Source: an uncultured Muribaculaceae bacterium
GTDB taxonomy: Bacteria > Bacteroidota > Bacteroidia > Bacteroidales > Muribaculaceae
DNA: 64,000 nt
Reading direction: 5' to 3'
Assembly: GCA_947629175.1 (NCBI GenBank)
Contig: CANRCT010000010.1
Coordinates: 1-64,000, forward strand
Part shown: positions 53,015 through 61,378 of the stretch, in pieces
Layout: each line of letters starts with the position of its first letter
Numbering within the stretch: position 1 is the first letter of the stretch
Notes under the pieces: generated by a model
The model's input: the letters and a program-made list of their open reading frames with translations, nothing else
Told to the model about the DNA's origin: nothing
The model's database searches: none
Translations under genes and position numbers: made by a program

Positions 53015-56000
53015 TCAGCGTGCTACGACGTTGCTGACGGGTGTCATCTTGAAGCTGAAATCGTAGTCGCCGTACTTCATGAGATATTCGTCATAAGGCA
53101 TCGCTCCCCATGAGTCGATGCATCCCAGGCCCATCTGGCGCTTGTCGATAAGAAGGTTGGTCAGGGGCGCTTTCTCGACCTCCTCGGAGTGGCGGTTGAC
53201 TTTGTGAGTGCCCTCGTCGAGCGACTCTATCGTGTAGTGGAGAGCCGATGCCGAGAAGGGCTCGGCGGCTTCGAACTCAAGGCCGCGTCCGGCGTGGTTC
53301 ACCTGCTTCCAGTAGCGGATATCGGTCTTGTTGCCGGTTTCCTGCGGGCGGATGTAGGGGTAGAACTGGTCGTCGACCTTCTGGTCGTATACGCCGAGGT
53401 CAGCTGCCTGGGTGCGGTCGATGTAGTTTTCGACTGGGCCGCGGCCATAGTAGACGATGCGGTCGAAATTCTCAGGCATCTGCATCTGCATGCCGAAGCG
53501 GAAGAGGTCGCTCACCTTGGCGCCGGGAGTGGCGGTCATGTGCTCGTTGACAAGCACTGCGCCCTCGTTGTTGATGGTGTAGGTCATATCGAGAGTGGCC
53601 TGGACGGTGGGCATATCGTAGGCGGCTTTCACCACTACGAGTCCGTCGGAGTTTTTCTCGGCAGTCAGGCTCTTGAGCTTCATCGTGGGGTCGAGCCATG
53701 CGCGGTAGCGGTTCTGGAGGTTGGCGCCGAAGTCGTTGTCGGTCGGAGCGCGCCAGAAGTTGGGCTTGAGGCTCGATCCGTCGAGTATCATTTCTGTGCC
53801 GTCCACATCGTAGCGGGTCATGAGTCCGGTCTGCCGGCTGAAGTCGATGCGCACGCCCGGAGCCTCAACAACGAGCACGGTGCGGAGATTGTCCTTTATC
53901 GACGGCTCTGTGACGGGAGTGTTGGCGAGAGTACGGTTTGCGATAGTCAGCGCCGGGGCCTCATAGCCGCGGATGACTGTCTGCTGGCGGTCGAGGACGG
54001 TTCCGGCGTCGACGATGCCCTCGCGGTTTTTGGTCACGACGGCCGTGTTGAGCAGCCATTCGCCCTTATCGGTGACGGGGCCGTAGGGTATGGTGATGCT
54101 GGCTTTCTGCTGCGGGCCTACATTCAGGTTGTCGATGATGCCTGATCTTACGGGCTGGCCGTCGTGGAGCAGTGTCCACTGAAGAGAGCGGTTGCCGAGA
54201 TCCTGGAAGAAATATTCGTTGTAGACGGTGAATTCGCCTTCCTTGCCGGCTACCGGAGTGAGCCATACGTTCTGCATGACGCGTTTTGCCTCATGCGCGT
54301 GGGGGTTGAGACGGCGGTCGGGGTTGACGAGGCCGTTGTTGCAGAAGTTGTAGTCGTGGCGCGGGTCATATTCGTTGAAGTCGCCGGCATATCCGAAGAT
54401 CTCTTTGCCGGTCTTGCCTTTCCATCTGGGCGACTGGTCGACGAAATCCCAGATGAATCCTCCCTGCAGGTTGGGATATTTGCGGATCACGTCCCAGTAT
54501 TCCTTGAATCCTCCCTCGGAGTTGCCCATGGCGTGGGCATACTCACACTGGATCATCGGTTTGGTGCGGTCGGTGCGCTTGCCGTAGTCCTCCATGCCCT
54601 TGGGGCTGACGTACATGGGGCAGTAGATGTCGGTGTGGTCGGCATATCCTGCGCGCTCGTATTGTACGGGACGGCTCTGGTCCATGGCCTTGACGGCCTT
54701 GTAGGCGGTGACGAAGTTTACGCCGTCGCCGGCCTCGTTGCCGAGGCTCCAGAAGATGATGCTCGGATGGTTGTAGTTGCGGGCCACGTTGCGCTCGTTG
54801 CGCTCGATATGGGGCTTCTCGAATTCAGGGAATTTGGCAAGCGATTTCTCGCCGTAGCCCATGCCGTGGCTCTCGAGATTGGCCTCGGCCACCACGTAGA
54901 TGCCATACCGGTCACAGAGATCATACCACTCGTTGGCGTCGGGGTAGTGGCATGTACGAACGGCGTTGAGGTTGAGCTCCTTCATGATCTTGATGTCCTG
55001 GAGCATGCGCTCGGGGCTGACGTAGTAGCCGCCGTCGGGATCCATCTCGTGGCGGTCGGCGCCCTTGAAGAGCACTGGCTTGCCGTTGACAAGCACCTGG
55101 TCGCCCTTGAGTTCGATCTTGCGGAATCCTACGGCTACCGGGATGGTCTCGCTGCCGCCGGCCAGAGTGGCTTCAAGGCGGTAGAGAGCAGGAGTCTCGG
55201 CTGTCCATTTTTCGGGGGAGGCGACATCCATGACGGCTTTGCCGCTCCCTTTGACGGTGGCCTGCGCCACTTCTTTGCCCTGCGGGTCGTAGAGCTTCAG
55301 GTCGGTGACACCTTTGCCTTTGAGTTTGACATCGACGGTCAGGCGGCCGTCGCGGTAGTCATTGACCAGATCGGGAACGACGCGGATATCCTCCACGCGG
55401 TTTTTGTCGCGAGCATAGAGATAGCAGTCGCGTCCGACGCCGCTGTAGCGCATGAAGTCCTGGTCCTCGAAATAGGTGCCGTCGCTCCAGCGCATCACCT
55501 GGAAGGCGATGAGATTCTCCTTGCCGGGGACGAGATAGGGGGTCAGGTCAAATTCCTGCTCAAGCTTGGAGTCTTCGCCATAGCCCACGTACTTGCCGTT
55601 GACCCAGAGATACATGTTGGACGAGACAGCGCCGAAATGGGCTATGATATCCTTGCCTTTCCAGTCGGCGGGGATGGTGAACGTGCGGCGGTAGGAGCCT
55701 ACGTGGTTGTTCTCCGTGGGCACTTTCGGCGGCTCGCTGTTGAACTGGTAGTTCCATGGATATCCGGGGTTGATATAGAGGGGATCGCCGTAGCCGTTTA
55801 GTTCCCATATGGCCGGAACTTCAAGAGTGTTCCATCCCTTGTCGTTGAAATTCCTGCTGAAGAAATCGGTGGGACGCGAAGTATAGTCCTTGACCCAGTT
55901 GAATTTCCAGGGGCCGTTGAGGCTCATGAAGTTGGAGGAATTTTCCTTGACTCCCTCATCGGCGGCCTTCTTGCTCTCATAGGCAAAATATGCGCTGTGC

Positions 56001-56113
56001 ATCGGAGCGCGGTTCACCTCGTTGACTTTCTGATCGTGCCATTCGGTGAAAGTCTGTGCGCCGGCCCCTAAGGCCGAAGCAACAGCCAGACTGATTAACG
56101 CTGTTTTTTTCAT
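53015..56113 (-). CDS. GH2 beta-galactosidase (LacZ-type, secreted)
   Basis: A 1032-residue exported enzyme (signal peptide MKKTALISLAVASALGAGAQ). Domains: sugar-binding (about 60-230), Ig-like (235-345), TIM barrel (350-640) with acid/base Glu in FWSLGNEAGD and nucleophile Glu in IQCEYAHAMGNSEGG, DUF4981-type (650-740) and the beta-galactosidase small-chain domain (760-1030, NFWRAPTDNDFG). It cleaves terminal beta-galactose from glycans in the periplasm. Start and length are as in E. coli LacZ (1024) plus a signal peptide. It is the most upstream of the GH2/GH27/GH95 glycosidases. Confidence 0.93.
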   Translation of the reverse strand: MKKTALISLAVASALGAGAQTFTEWHDQKVNEVNRAPMHSAYFAYESKKAADEGVKENSSNFMSLNGPWKFNWVKDYTSRPTDFFSRNFNDKGWNTLEVPAIWELNGYGDPLYINPGYPWNYQFNSEPPKVPTENNHVGSYRRTFTIPADWKGKDIIAHFGAVSSNMYLWVNGKYVGYGEDSKLEQEFDLTPYLVPGKENLIAFQVMRWSDGTYFEDQDFMRYSGVGRDCYLYARDKNRVEDIRVVPDLVNDYRDGRLTVDVKLKGKGVTDLKLYDPQGKEVAQATVKGSGKAVMDVASPEKWTAETPALYRLEATLAGGSETIPVAVGFRKIELKGDQVLVNGKPVLFKGADRHEMDPDGGYYVSPERMLQDIKIMKELNLNAVRTCHYPDANEWYDLCDRYGIYVVAEANLESHGMGYGEKSLAKFPEFEKPHIERNERNVARNYNHPSIIFWSLGNEAGDGVNFVTAYKAVKAMDQSRPVQYERAGYADHTDIYCPMYVSPKGMEDYGKRTDRTKPMIQCEYAHAMGNSEGGFKEYWDVIRKYPNLQGGFIWDFVDQSPRWKGKTGKEIFGYAGDFNEYDPRHDYNFCNNGLVNPDRRLNPHAHEAKRVMQNVWLTPVAGKEGEFTVYNEYFFQDLGNRSLQWTLLHDGQPVRSGIIDNLNVGPQQKASITIPYGPVTDKGEWLLNTAVVTKNREGIVDAGTVLDRQQTVIRGYEAPALTIANRTLANTPVTEPSIKDNLRTVLVVEAPGVRIDFSRQTGLMTRYDVDGTEMILDGSSLKPNFWRAPTDNDFGANLQNRYRAWLDPTMKLKSLTAEKNSDGLVVVKAAYDMPTVQATLDMTYTINNEGAVLVNEHMTATPGAKVSDLFRFGMQMQMPENFDRIVYYGRGPVENYIDRTQAADLGVYDQKVDDQFYPYIRPQETGNKTDIRYWKQVNHAGRGLEFEAAEPFSASALHYTIESLDEGTHKVNRHSEEVEKAPLTNLLIDKRQMGLGCIDSWGAMPYDEYLMKYGDYDFSFKMTPVSNVVAR

Positions 56114-56154
56114 GTGGATTGATTCGGTAATGTTTTGATTGGTAGTTATGACTA

Positions 56155-56192
56155 CAAAGGTAGGGAAAAATTATCTTTTTTGCGTAACTTTG
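56155..56192. promoter_or_regulatory. Divergent -7 boxes for GH2 (minus) and the DPP-like gene (plus)
   Basis: TACCTTTG on the minus strand (56155-56162) and TAACTTTG on the plus strand (56185-56192) lie 22 bp apart, overlapping each other's -33 region. Neither has a clear TTTG at -33; use of one should interfere with the other. Confidence 0.6.
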
Positions 56193-56220
56193 AGGTGTGA
56201 AACATAAACCAGTCATGATA

Positions 56221-58692
56221 ATGATGAAAAAGATACTTATTGCGGGCGCTATGGCTCTGACTCTGCCGGTTGCGGCGGCTCCCGGCGCGGCGATGCCCGA
56301 CACCGTGGAGGTGAAATCCATCGTGTATTACAATCCTCTGCCGGTGAAGGGGCCGGTGATGATCGATTCAGTCGACATCAAGGCTAAAAAGATCGACAGG
56401 GCCTCGGCTCTGCTGAAGCGGATGCCGCGTTTCAGCGATCAGCCGACGGCGGATGCCGCTCCGGCGACCACACCCTCGCAAACCGAAGTGGCGGGTCTCG
56501 GTTTCAGTCTCGAAAACCGTTCGTTTGCCAAAGCCAGACTTCTTGTCGACGGCACCGACCATTATCTAATGACCGTCGATGGCCGCGCGGCGACCGCGGG
56601 GGAGGAACTGCAGCTCACGCCCGCCACCCATAAGGTGGAGCTCGCATGGCTGCGTCAGCCCGGCGATAAGGCCGCGGCGCCGCGTATAAGCTACGTCACC
56701 GCGACGCCAGAAAAACTGAAGGTGAGAGATGACCGGCGGCGGATGTACACTCTCGAAGATGTGCTCCGCGGGCGCCGTGTGCGCTCTGTGAGCGTGTCGC
56801 CTTCGGGTAAATACATGCTTGCCCGCTACGAGGAGGCGAGGAGCGGCGGACAGATCGACCGCTACTCGATGCTGATGGGGCCGGACGCCAAGGGCGCAGC
56901 ACGTCGCGAGCGCGCCGATGCCGCATGGATGCCGTCGACCGACCGCTATTATTACACTGCCGAAGGCATCGGCGGCCGCGAACTCCGGGTGGTCGATGCC
57001 GCCACTGGCAAGGAGGAGGTGATGGCCGACAAGCTGCCTGAAGGGTATTTCATGATTACTCCAGACGAGAGAACTCTGATATATTACGTCGCCGAGGAGG
57101 GACACAAGGAGAACCCTGACGTCTACCGCATATCAGAGCCCGAGGATCGTCAGCCGGGATGGCGCACCCGCTACAACCTTGCCTCTTACGACATCGCCAC
57201 GGGCATCATGCAGCCGCTGACATTCGGCCACACGACCGTGCAGCCGCTCGACATCAGCGCCAACTCGCGCGAGGTGCTGGTGCGCCTGTCGCGCAGCCGT
57301 CTGGAGAAGCGGCCTACATCGGTGTTCACTCTTGCCATACTCGACCTCGACGACATGAGCCTCGACACGATCGTGGCCGACGACGGATTCATAGGCGGCG
57401 CGCTGTTCTCGCCCGATGCGTCGGAGGTGGCCGTGACCGGATCGCCCGAGGCTCTCGGCGGCATCGGCAACTGCGTGCCCGAGGGACGCGTGCCGTCGAT
57501 GGTCGACAATCAGCTTTACGTCTATTCGCGCTCCGACCGCAGCTTCAGGCCGATGACGCGCGATTTCGATCCGAGTGTCGGATCTGTGGAGTGGAGCAAG
57601 GCTGACGGTAAGATATATTTCACGGCCGAAAACCGCGATCAGATGAGTCTCTACAGGCTCGACCCGAAGTCGGGCAAAATCAGCCGTATCGTGCTTCCGG
57701 AGGATATGGCCGGCTCTTTCTCCATTGCGCAGACAGGCAGCCTCGCCGCATTCACCGGCCACGGCCCGCAGAACGCCGACCGCCTCTACCGTCTGGATCT
57801 GCGCAAGGATGCGGCGACGCTGGTAGACCAGCCTATGGCAGCGCAGCTCGCCGACGTGGAACTGGGCGAATTTCATCCCTGGAGCTTCGTCAACTCGCGC
57901 GGCGACAGCATCCATGGCCGCTACTATCTGCCCCCCTCGTTTGATCCTTCGAAGAAATATCCGATGATCGTCAACTATTACGGCGGCTGCTCGCCGACCG
58001 GACGCGACTTCGAGAGCCGTTATCCCCACAACGCCTACGCGCAGCTCGGCTACGTGGTGCTCGTAGTCAATCCGAGCGGAGCCACCGGTTTCGGACAGGA
58101 ATTCTCGTCGCGCCACGTCAACACTGCCGGCGAGGGAGTGGCCGAGGATATTATCGAAGGCACCAAACAGTTCTGCCGTGAGAATCCGTGGGTCAATGCC
58201 GACAAGATAGGGTGCATAGGCGCCTCCTACGGCGGCTTCATGACGCAGTATCTGCAGACTGTGACCGACATCTTCGCCGCCGCGATATCCCACGCCGGCA
58301 TCAGCGACCATACGAGCTACTGGGGCGAGGGCTACTGGGGCTACTCTTACAGCGAGGTGTCGATGGGGGGCTCCTATCCCTGGACGCGCAAGGATCTGTT
58401 TGTCGACCAGAGCCCGCTGTTCCGTGCCGACAGGATCCATACTCCGCTGCTTTTCCTCCACGGCGACAAGGACGTGAACGTGCCTGTGGGAGAAAGCATA
58501 CAGATGTTTATCGCGCTTAAACTTCTCGGCCGCCCCACTGCGTTTGTGGCCGTCAAAGATCAGGATCATCACATACTCGACTACGACAAGCGGCGCCGCT
58601 GGCAGGACACGATCTTCGCATGGTTCGCCCGCTGGCTGCAGGATGATCCCGAGTGGTGGGATGCCCTCTACCCGGAGATCCCCGGCGAGTGA
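56221..58692 (+). CDS. S9 family (DPP-IV-like) prolyl peptidase
   Basis: An 823-residue exported serine peptidase. Signal peptide at the start (MKKILIAGAMALTLPVAAA); DPPIV_N beta-propeller about 130-560; alpha/beta-hydrolase domain about 570-823 with the nucleophile Ser in GASYGGFMTQYL, Asp in HGDKDVNVPVGES and His in DQDHHILDYD. It cleaves X-Pro or similar dipeptides from peptides in the periplasm. Start: GTG 56197 and ATG 56215 are alternatives; ATG 56221/56224 directly starts the signal peptide. The TAACTTTG box is at 56185-56192. Confidence 0.92.
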   Translation: MMKKILIAGAMALTLPVAAAPGAAMPDTVEVKSIVYYNPLPVKGPVMIDSVDIKAKKIDRASALLKRMPRFSDQPTADAAPATTPSQTEVAGLGFSLENRSFAKARLLVDGTDHYLMTVDGRAATAGEELQLTPATHKVELAWLRQPGDKAAAPRISYVTATPEKLKVRDDRRRMYTLEDVLRGRRVRSVSVSPSGKYMLARYEEARSGGQIDRYSMLMGPDAKGAARRERADAAWMPSTDRYYYTAEGIGGRELRVVDAATGKEEVMADKLPEGYFMITPDERTLIYYVAEEGHKENPDVYRISEPEDRQPGWRTRYNLASYDIATGIMQPLTFGHTTVQPLDISANSREVLVRLSRSRLEKRPTSVFTLAILDLDDMSLDTIVADDGFIGGALFSPDASEVAVTGSPEALGGIGNCVPEGRVPSMVDNQLYVYSRSDRSFRPMTRDFDPSVGSVEWSKADGKIYFTAENRDQMSLYRLDPKSGKISRIVLPEDMAGSFSIAQTGSLAAFTGHGPQNADRLYRLDLRKDAATLVDQPMAAQLADVELGEFHPWSFVNSRGDSIHGRYYLPPSFDPSKKYPMIVNYYGGCSPTGRDFESRYPHNAYAQLGYVVLVVNPSGATGFGQEFSSRHVNTAGEGVAEDIIEGTKQFCRENPWVNADKIGCIGASYGGFMTQYLQTVTDIFAAAISHAGISDHTSYWGEGYWGYSYSEVSMGGSYPWTRKDLFVDQSPLFRADRIHTPLLFLHGDKDVNVPVGESIQMFIALKLLGRPTAFVAVKDQDHHILDYDKRRRWQDTIFAWFARWLQDDPEWWDALYPEIPGE

Positions 58693-58707
58693 GCCTGACC
58701 GATAAAG

Positions 58708-58767
58708 CATAAAAGAGGCCCTGAGTCACATGATCGGTTGTCGGTGTGACGCAGGGCCTCTTTTATG
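58708..58767. terminator. Long bidirectional terminator after the DPP-like gene
   Basis: A perfect 16-bp stem CATAAAAGAGGCCCTG (58708-58723) and CAGGGCCTCTTTTATG (58752-58767), extended by AGTCACA/TGTGAC pairing. A-rich and T-rich flanks make it work in both directions; it serves the convergent DPP-like and barrel genes. Confidence 0.9.
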
Positions 58768-58795
58768 GAGATCCGCGGATGTCCGCGGTGCTTGT

Positions 58796-59401
58796 TCAGA
58801 AAGTTATGGAGGCGCCGATCTCGAGGCGGCGGAGTGAGGCGTCGACAATCCAGTCGCCCCGTCCGAGGCATCCAGGCGCACGTCCTTTGTAGCGACTGTG
58901 CGAATTGTTGAGACCGAGGAACAGATAGCGCAGTTTGATATCTACCGGACTGCCGGGTATGTTGTAGGCTATGCATGGCATCATGCCTACTTCTGTCATA
59001 TTGTTTTTGCCGTACCAGCCGTTTTCTTTATTTCCCTTAAAAACGCAGTGTAATATATGGGCTTCCGCGATTAAACGGAATCCTCGCAGAAACCTCAAAA
59101 AGCTCCATTCGCCATATGCGCCGATTCCAGAATAATGTTCATTCTCATAAGTCTGCCTTTCATAGCGATACAGCAGGCCAGCTTCCCAAGCGGAATTGAA
59201 GCGATATCCTAACCGGAGTGTGATCACAGGGTGGTAGAAGTCATTTTTCCAATATCCACCAGTGTAAGGGATCTTTATTTGATAATGACTGCAGCCGAAA
59301 AAGGCTGACGCTGTAATGCCATGGTCATCCCTGAAATCGATGGCCTTGATCTGGCATATAGTGCAGATGGCAATTACAGTTATAGTTATGATTCTTTTCA
59401 T
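58796..59401 (-). CDS. Small outer-membrane beta-barrel protein, unknown
   Basis: A 201-residue exported protein: signal peptide (MKRIITITVIAICTICQIKA) then alternating strands rich in Tyr/Trp/Phe (YHPVITLRLGYRFNSAWEAGLLYRYE) and a C-terminal strand RRLEIGASITF ending in Phe, the signature of an outer-membrane barrel of about eight strands. No family recognised. It lies 16 bp after the C10-propeptide gene on the same strand. A remnant of a second copy of its 3' end lies at 60063-60107. Confidence 0.75.
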   Translation of the reverse strand: MKRIITITVIAICTICQIKAIDFRDDHGITASAFFGCSHYQIKIPYTGGYWKNDFYHPVITLRLGYRFNSAWEAGLLYRYERQTYENEHYSGIGAYGEWSFLRFLRGFRLIAEAHILHCVFKGNKENGWYGKNNMTEVGMMPCIAYNIPGSPVDIKLRYLFLGLNNSHSRYKGRAPGCLGRGDWIVDASLRRLEIGASITF

Positions 59402-59417
59402 TGCGCGTTGTTATGGA

Positions 59418-59834
59418 TTAGTAATCTGCGAGCCAGAGGTTCACGGGGTGTTCGGGCGAGAGGCTTGCAAGATTGAAGTTGCCATGGTCGCTTTCAGCCA
59501 ATACGGGGAAATAGTCTTTCGTGGCCGAAACGATGACAAAGCCCTGTTGATCGGCAAAGTTGACGATGTGCATAGCGGGCGAGCCGATGCTGTCGACTAC
59601 GGTCTGCACCGATGAAATCTCTTTTTCGGCGGCACGCGAGCCTTGGGAGGCGAATTGATTCAGGGCAATCTGCGTTGCCTTGGCCTTGGTGACTGTGGAT
59701 GATGTGTCAGGGACGATCGTGGTGATCGAAGCGCGGGACGGCCCTTCTTCCGCAAGAGACTGATCGGGGATGTTGTCATTGCAAGATGACAACAATACTG
59801 CTGCCGAGAAAGCAGCAAGAAGGTAATATTTCAT
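59418..59834 (-). CDS. Stand-alone C10-peptidase propeptide (Spi-like) lipoprotein
   Basis: A 138-residue lipoprotein (lipobox VLLSSC, Cys18). The mature part (SSTVTKAKATQIALNQFASQ, GSPAMHIVNFADQQGFVIVSATKDYFPVLAESDHGNF) matches the Spi/streptopain propeptide fold (PF13734) that inhibits C10 cysteine proteases. The protein stops where the Cys/His protease domain would begin (NLWLADY, then stop). So it is either a free-standing inhibitor, as known near Bacteroides fragilis C10 proteases, or the leftover of a truncated protease. No C10 protease is in the window. The composition is mixed. Confidence 0.75.
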   Translation of the reverse strand: MKYYLLAAFSAAVLLSSCNDNIPDQSLAEEGPSRASITTIVPDTSSTVTKAKATQIALNQFASQGSRAAEKEISSVQTVVDSIGSPAMHIVNFADQQGFVIVSATKDYFPVLAESDHGNFNLASLSPEHPVNLWLADY

Positions 59835-59989
59835 AAATTTTGGGTATTGATGGTTGCTACTGATGGTTTTGGTATTAGTTTCTCAATTTTGGGGCTTCTG
59901 CAAAAGGAAGGATATATATTTGGATAATTATAATTTGCGCAAGTTAAATAAGGTTAATGCAATTTTCGGGCGTCTTTTGTCGATGATAT

Positions 59990-60021
59990 GCCCCGCGTCG
60001 AGGTGTGACCTGACGCGGGGC
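59990..60021. terminator. GC-rich hairpin downstream of the barrel stump
   Basis: GCCCCGCGTC (59990-59999) pairs with GACGCGGGGC (60012-60021). Flanks are not clearly T-rich, so a terminator is probable but not certain. The gap 59835-60062 otherwise holds no gene I can support. Confidence 0.5.
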
Positions 60022-60062
60022 ATTGTTAAAATGATTTATGGGCTCGGGTGTCCGCGGCGTTT

Positions 60063-60107
60063 TCAGAAAGGAATGGCGGCGCCGATTTCGAGGCGGCGTA
60101 GGGGCGA
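60063..60107 (-). pseudogene. 3' stump of a second copy of the barrel gene, abutting cinA
   Basis: On the minus strand, directly after the cinA stop and in the same frame, this reads SPLRRLEIGAAIPF and stop. The intact barrel gene at 58796 ends LRRLEIGASITF. The downstream flanks also agree (TGTCCGCGG at 58779-58787 and 60049-60057). This is the tail of a lost or recombined copy. Confidence 0.75.
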
Positions 60108-61358
60108 TCAGGAGCGTGCCTGAATCTCACGGATGGCGCGGATGATGGCGGTGGTGGTGGCGCGGTCGATGACGCGCTCGCGGTTGCCGGGGAAATGGAA
60201 CGTGTCGGCCCAGACGCCCCATGGCGAGGCGACTGCGATGCAGACGGTGCCTACAGGTTTGCCGGGTACGGCTCCGCCGGGGCCGGCTATGCCGCTCGTG
60301 GCCATGGCCACATCGCACCCGAGGGCCTTGCGGGCTCCTTCAGCCATCTCTCTGACCACCGGGATGCTGACGGCTCCGTGGGCCTGCAGCGACTCCGGGC
60401 TGACGCCGAGCAGAGAGCGTTTCACGTCGTTGCAGTACGAAACCACGCTGCCCAGCATTGCGGCCGAGCTGCCGGCTTCGGCGGTGATGACGTGGGCGAT
60501 GTTGCCTCCGGTGCAGCTTTCGGCGGTGCCGACGGTCAGGCTGCGGCTTATGAGGTTGTCGAGCAGGCAGCGCGCGGGTGTGATGTCGCCGAGACACAGC
60601 AGGTTGTCGCCGGCAAGAGCGGCGAGTTCAGCGGCGAGGCGGTCCATTTCGGTCCGCAGAAATTCACCGTCGGTATGACGTCCGTCGAGCCGCAGGCGCA
60701 GCACGCCCGGTTTGGGCAGATAGGCGAGATGGGCGTAAGGTGGGAGCGCGCTCTCCCAGGAGGAGAGACGGGTGGCGAGCGCCGACTCCGAGATGTCGGC
60801 GACCATTACGGTGCGCCGCTCGAAATGGTCGGGCGATGGGAAGCGCTCAAGCAGCTGCGGCATGACTGCGGCGGAGAACATCTCGCGGGTCTCGAACGGC
60901 ACTCCGGGCATAGCTACGAGCACATGGCCGTCGGCGCGCTCAAACCACATCAGGGGCGCGGTGCCCACGCGGTTCTGGATAACGCGGCACGATGTAGGGA
61001 CTATGGCCTGGGCAGCCGTAAGCTCGTTGAGCTTAAGACCTCGGCGTGCCACGACGTCGCGCACATTGGCGAGCACTTCGGGATCCTCGCGCAGCTCGCC
61101 GCCGAATATTGAGGCGAGCACCGGCTTGGTGATGTCGTCCTTGGTCGGGCCCAGTCCTCCGGTGGTCAGTACGACCGGAGTGGCATCGAGCGCGCGGTTT
61201 ATGGCGGAGCGTATCGCATCGGCGTCGTCGGCCACGGTCATCACTTGCTCGACTTCCCATCCGTGGGGCGCCATGAGCCGGGCTAACATGCCGCTGTTGG
61301 TGTCGGTGACCTGCCCGATGAGCAGTTCGTCGCCGATAACGATTATGGTGGTTTTCAT
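60108..61358 (-). CDS. cinA: CinA family nicotinamide-nucleotide amidohydrolase/pyrophosphatase
   Basis: A 416-residue two-domain protein: MoCF-like N-terminal half (IGDELLIGQVTDTNS, TTGGLGPTKDDITKPVLA) and CinA C-terminal amidohydrolase half (GTAESCTGGNIAHVI, ATSGIAGPGG). It salvages NMN and ADP-ribose side products of NAD metabolism. The start is the ATG at 61358; a longer frame to 61880 is a shadow of tsaD. It is 20 bp downstream of tsaD and probably cotranscribed. Confidence 0.93.
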   Translation of the reverse strand: MKTTIIVIGDELLIGQVTDTNSGMLARLMAPHGWEVEQVMTVADDADAIRSAINRALDATPVVLTTGGLGPTKDDITKPVLASIFGGELREDPEVLANVRDVVARRGLKLNELTAAQAIVPTSCRVIQNRVGTAPLMWFERADGHVLVAMPGVPFETREMFSAAVMPQLLERFPSPDHFERRTVMVADISESALATRLSSWESALPPYAHLAYLPKPGVLRLRLDGRHTDGEFLRTEMDRLAAELAALAGDNLLCLGDITPARCLLDNLISRSLTVGTAESCTGGNIAHVITAEAGSSAAMLGSVVSYCNDVKRSLLGVSPESLQAHGAVSIPVVREMAEGARKALGCDVAMATSGIAGPGGAVPGKPVGTVCIAVASPWGVWADTFHFPGNRERVIDRATTTAIIRAIREIQARS

Positions 61359-61378
61359 TGTGTGGTGAAAGAAGTTTT

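Noticed and set aside
54164-55801. 545-codon frame antisense to the GH2 gene
   Set aside because: Shadow of a highly GC-biased gene; hydrophobic Val/Gly-rich but no signal or family.
57133-58710. 525-codon frame antisense to the DPP-like gene
   Set aside because: Shadow frame; crosses the terminator stem and has no recognisable motif.
59854-60123. 89-codon plus-strand frame between the propeptide gene and cinA
   Set aside because: Its C-terminal part is the antisense of the barrel-gene stump; no promoter or family.
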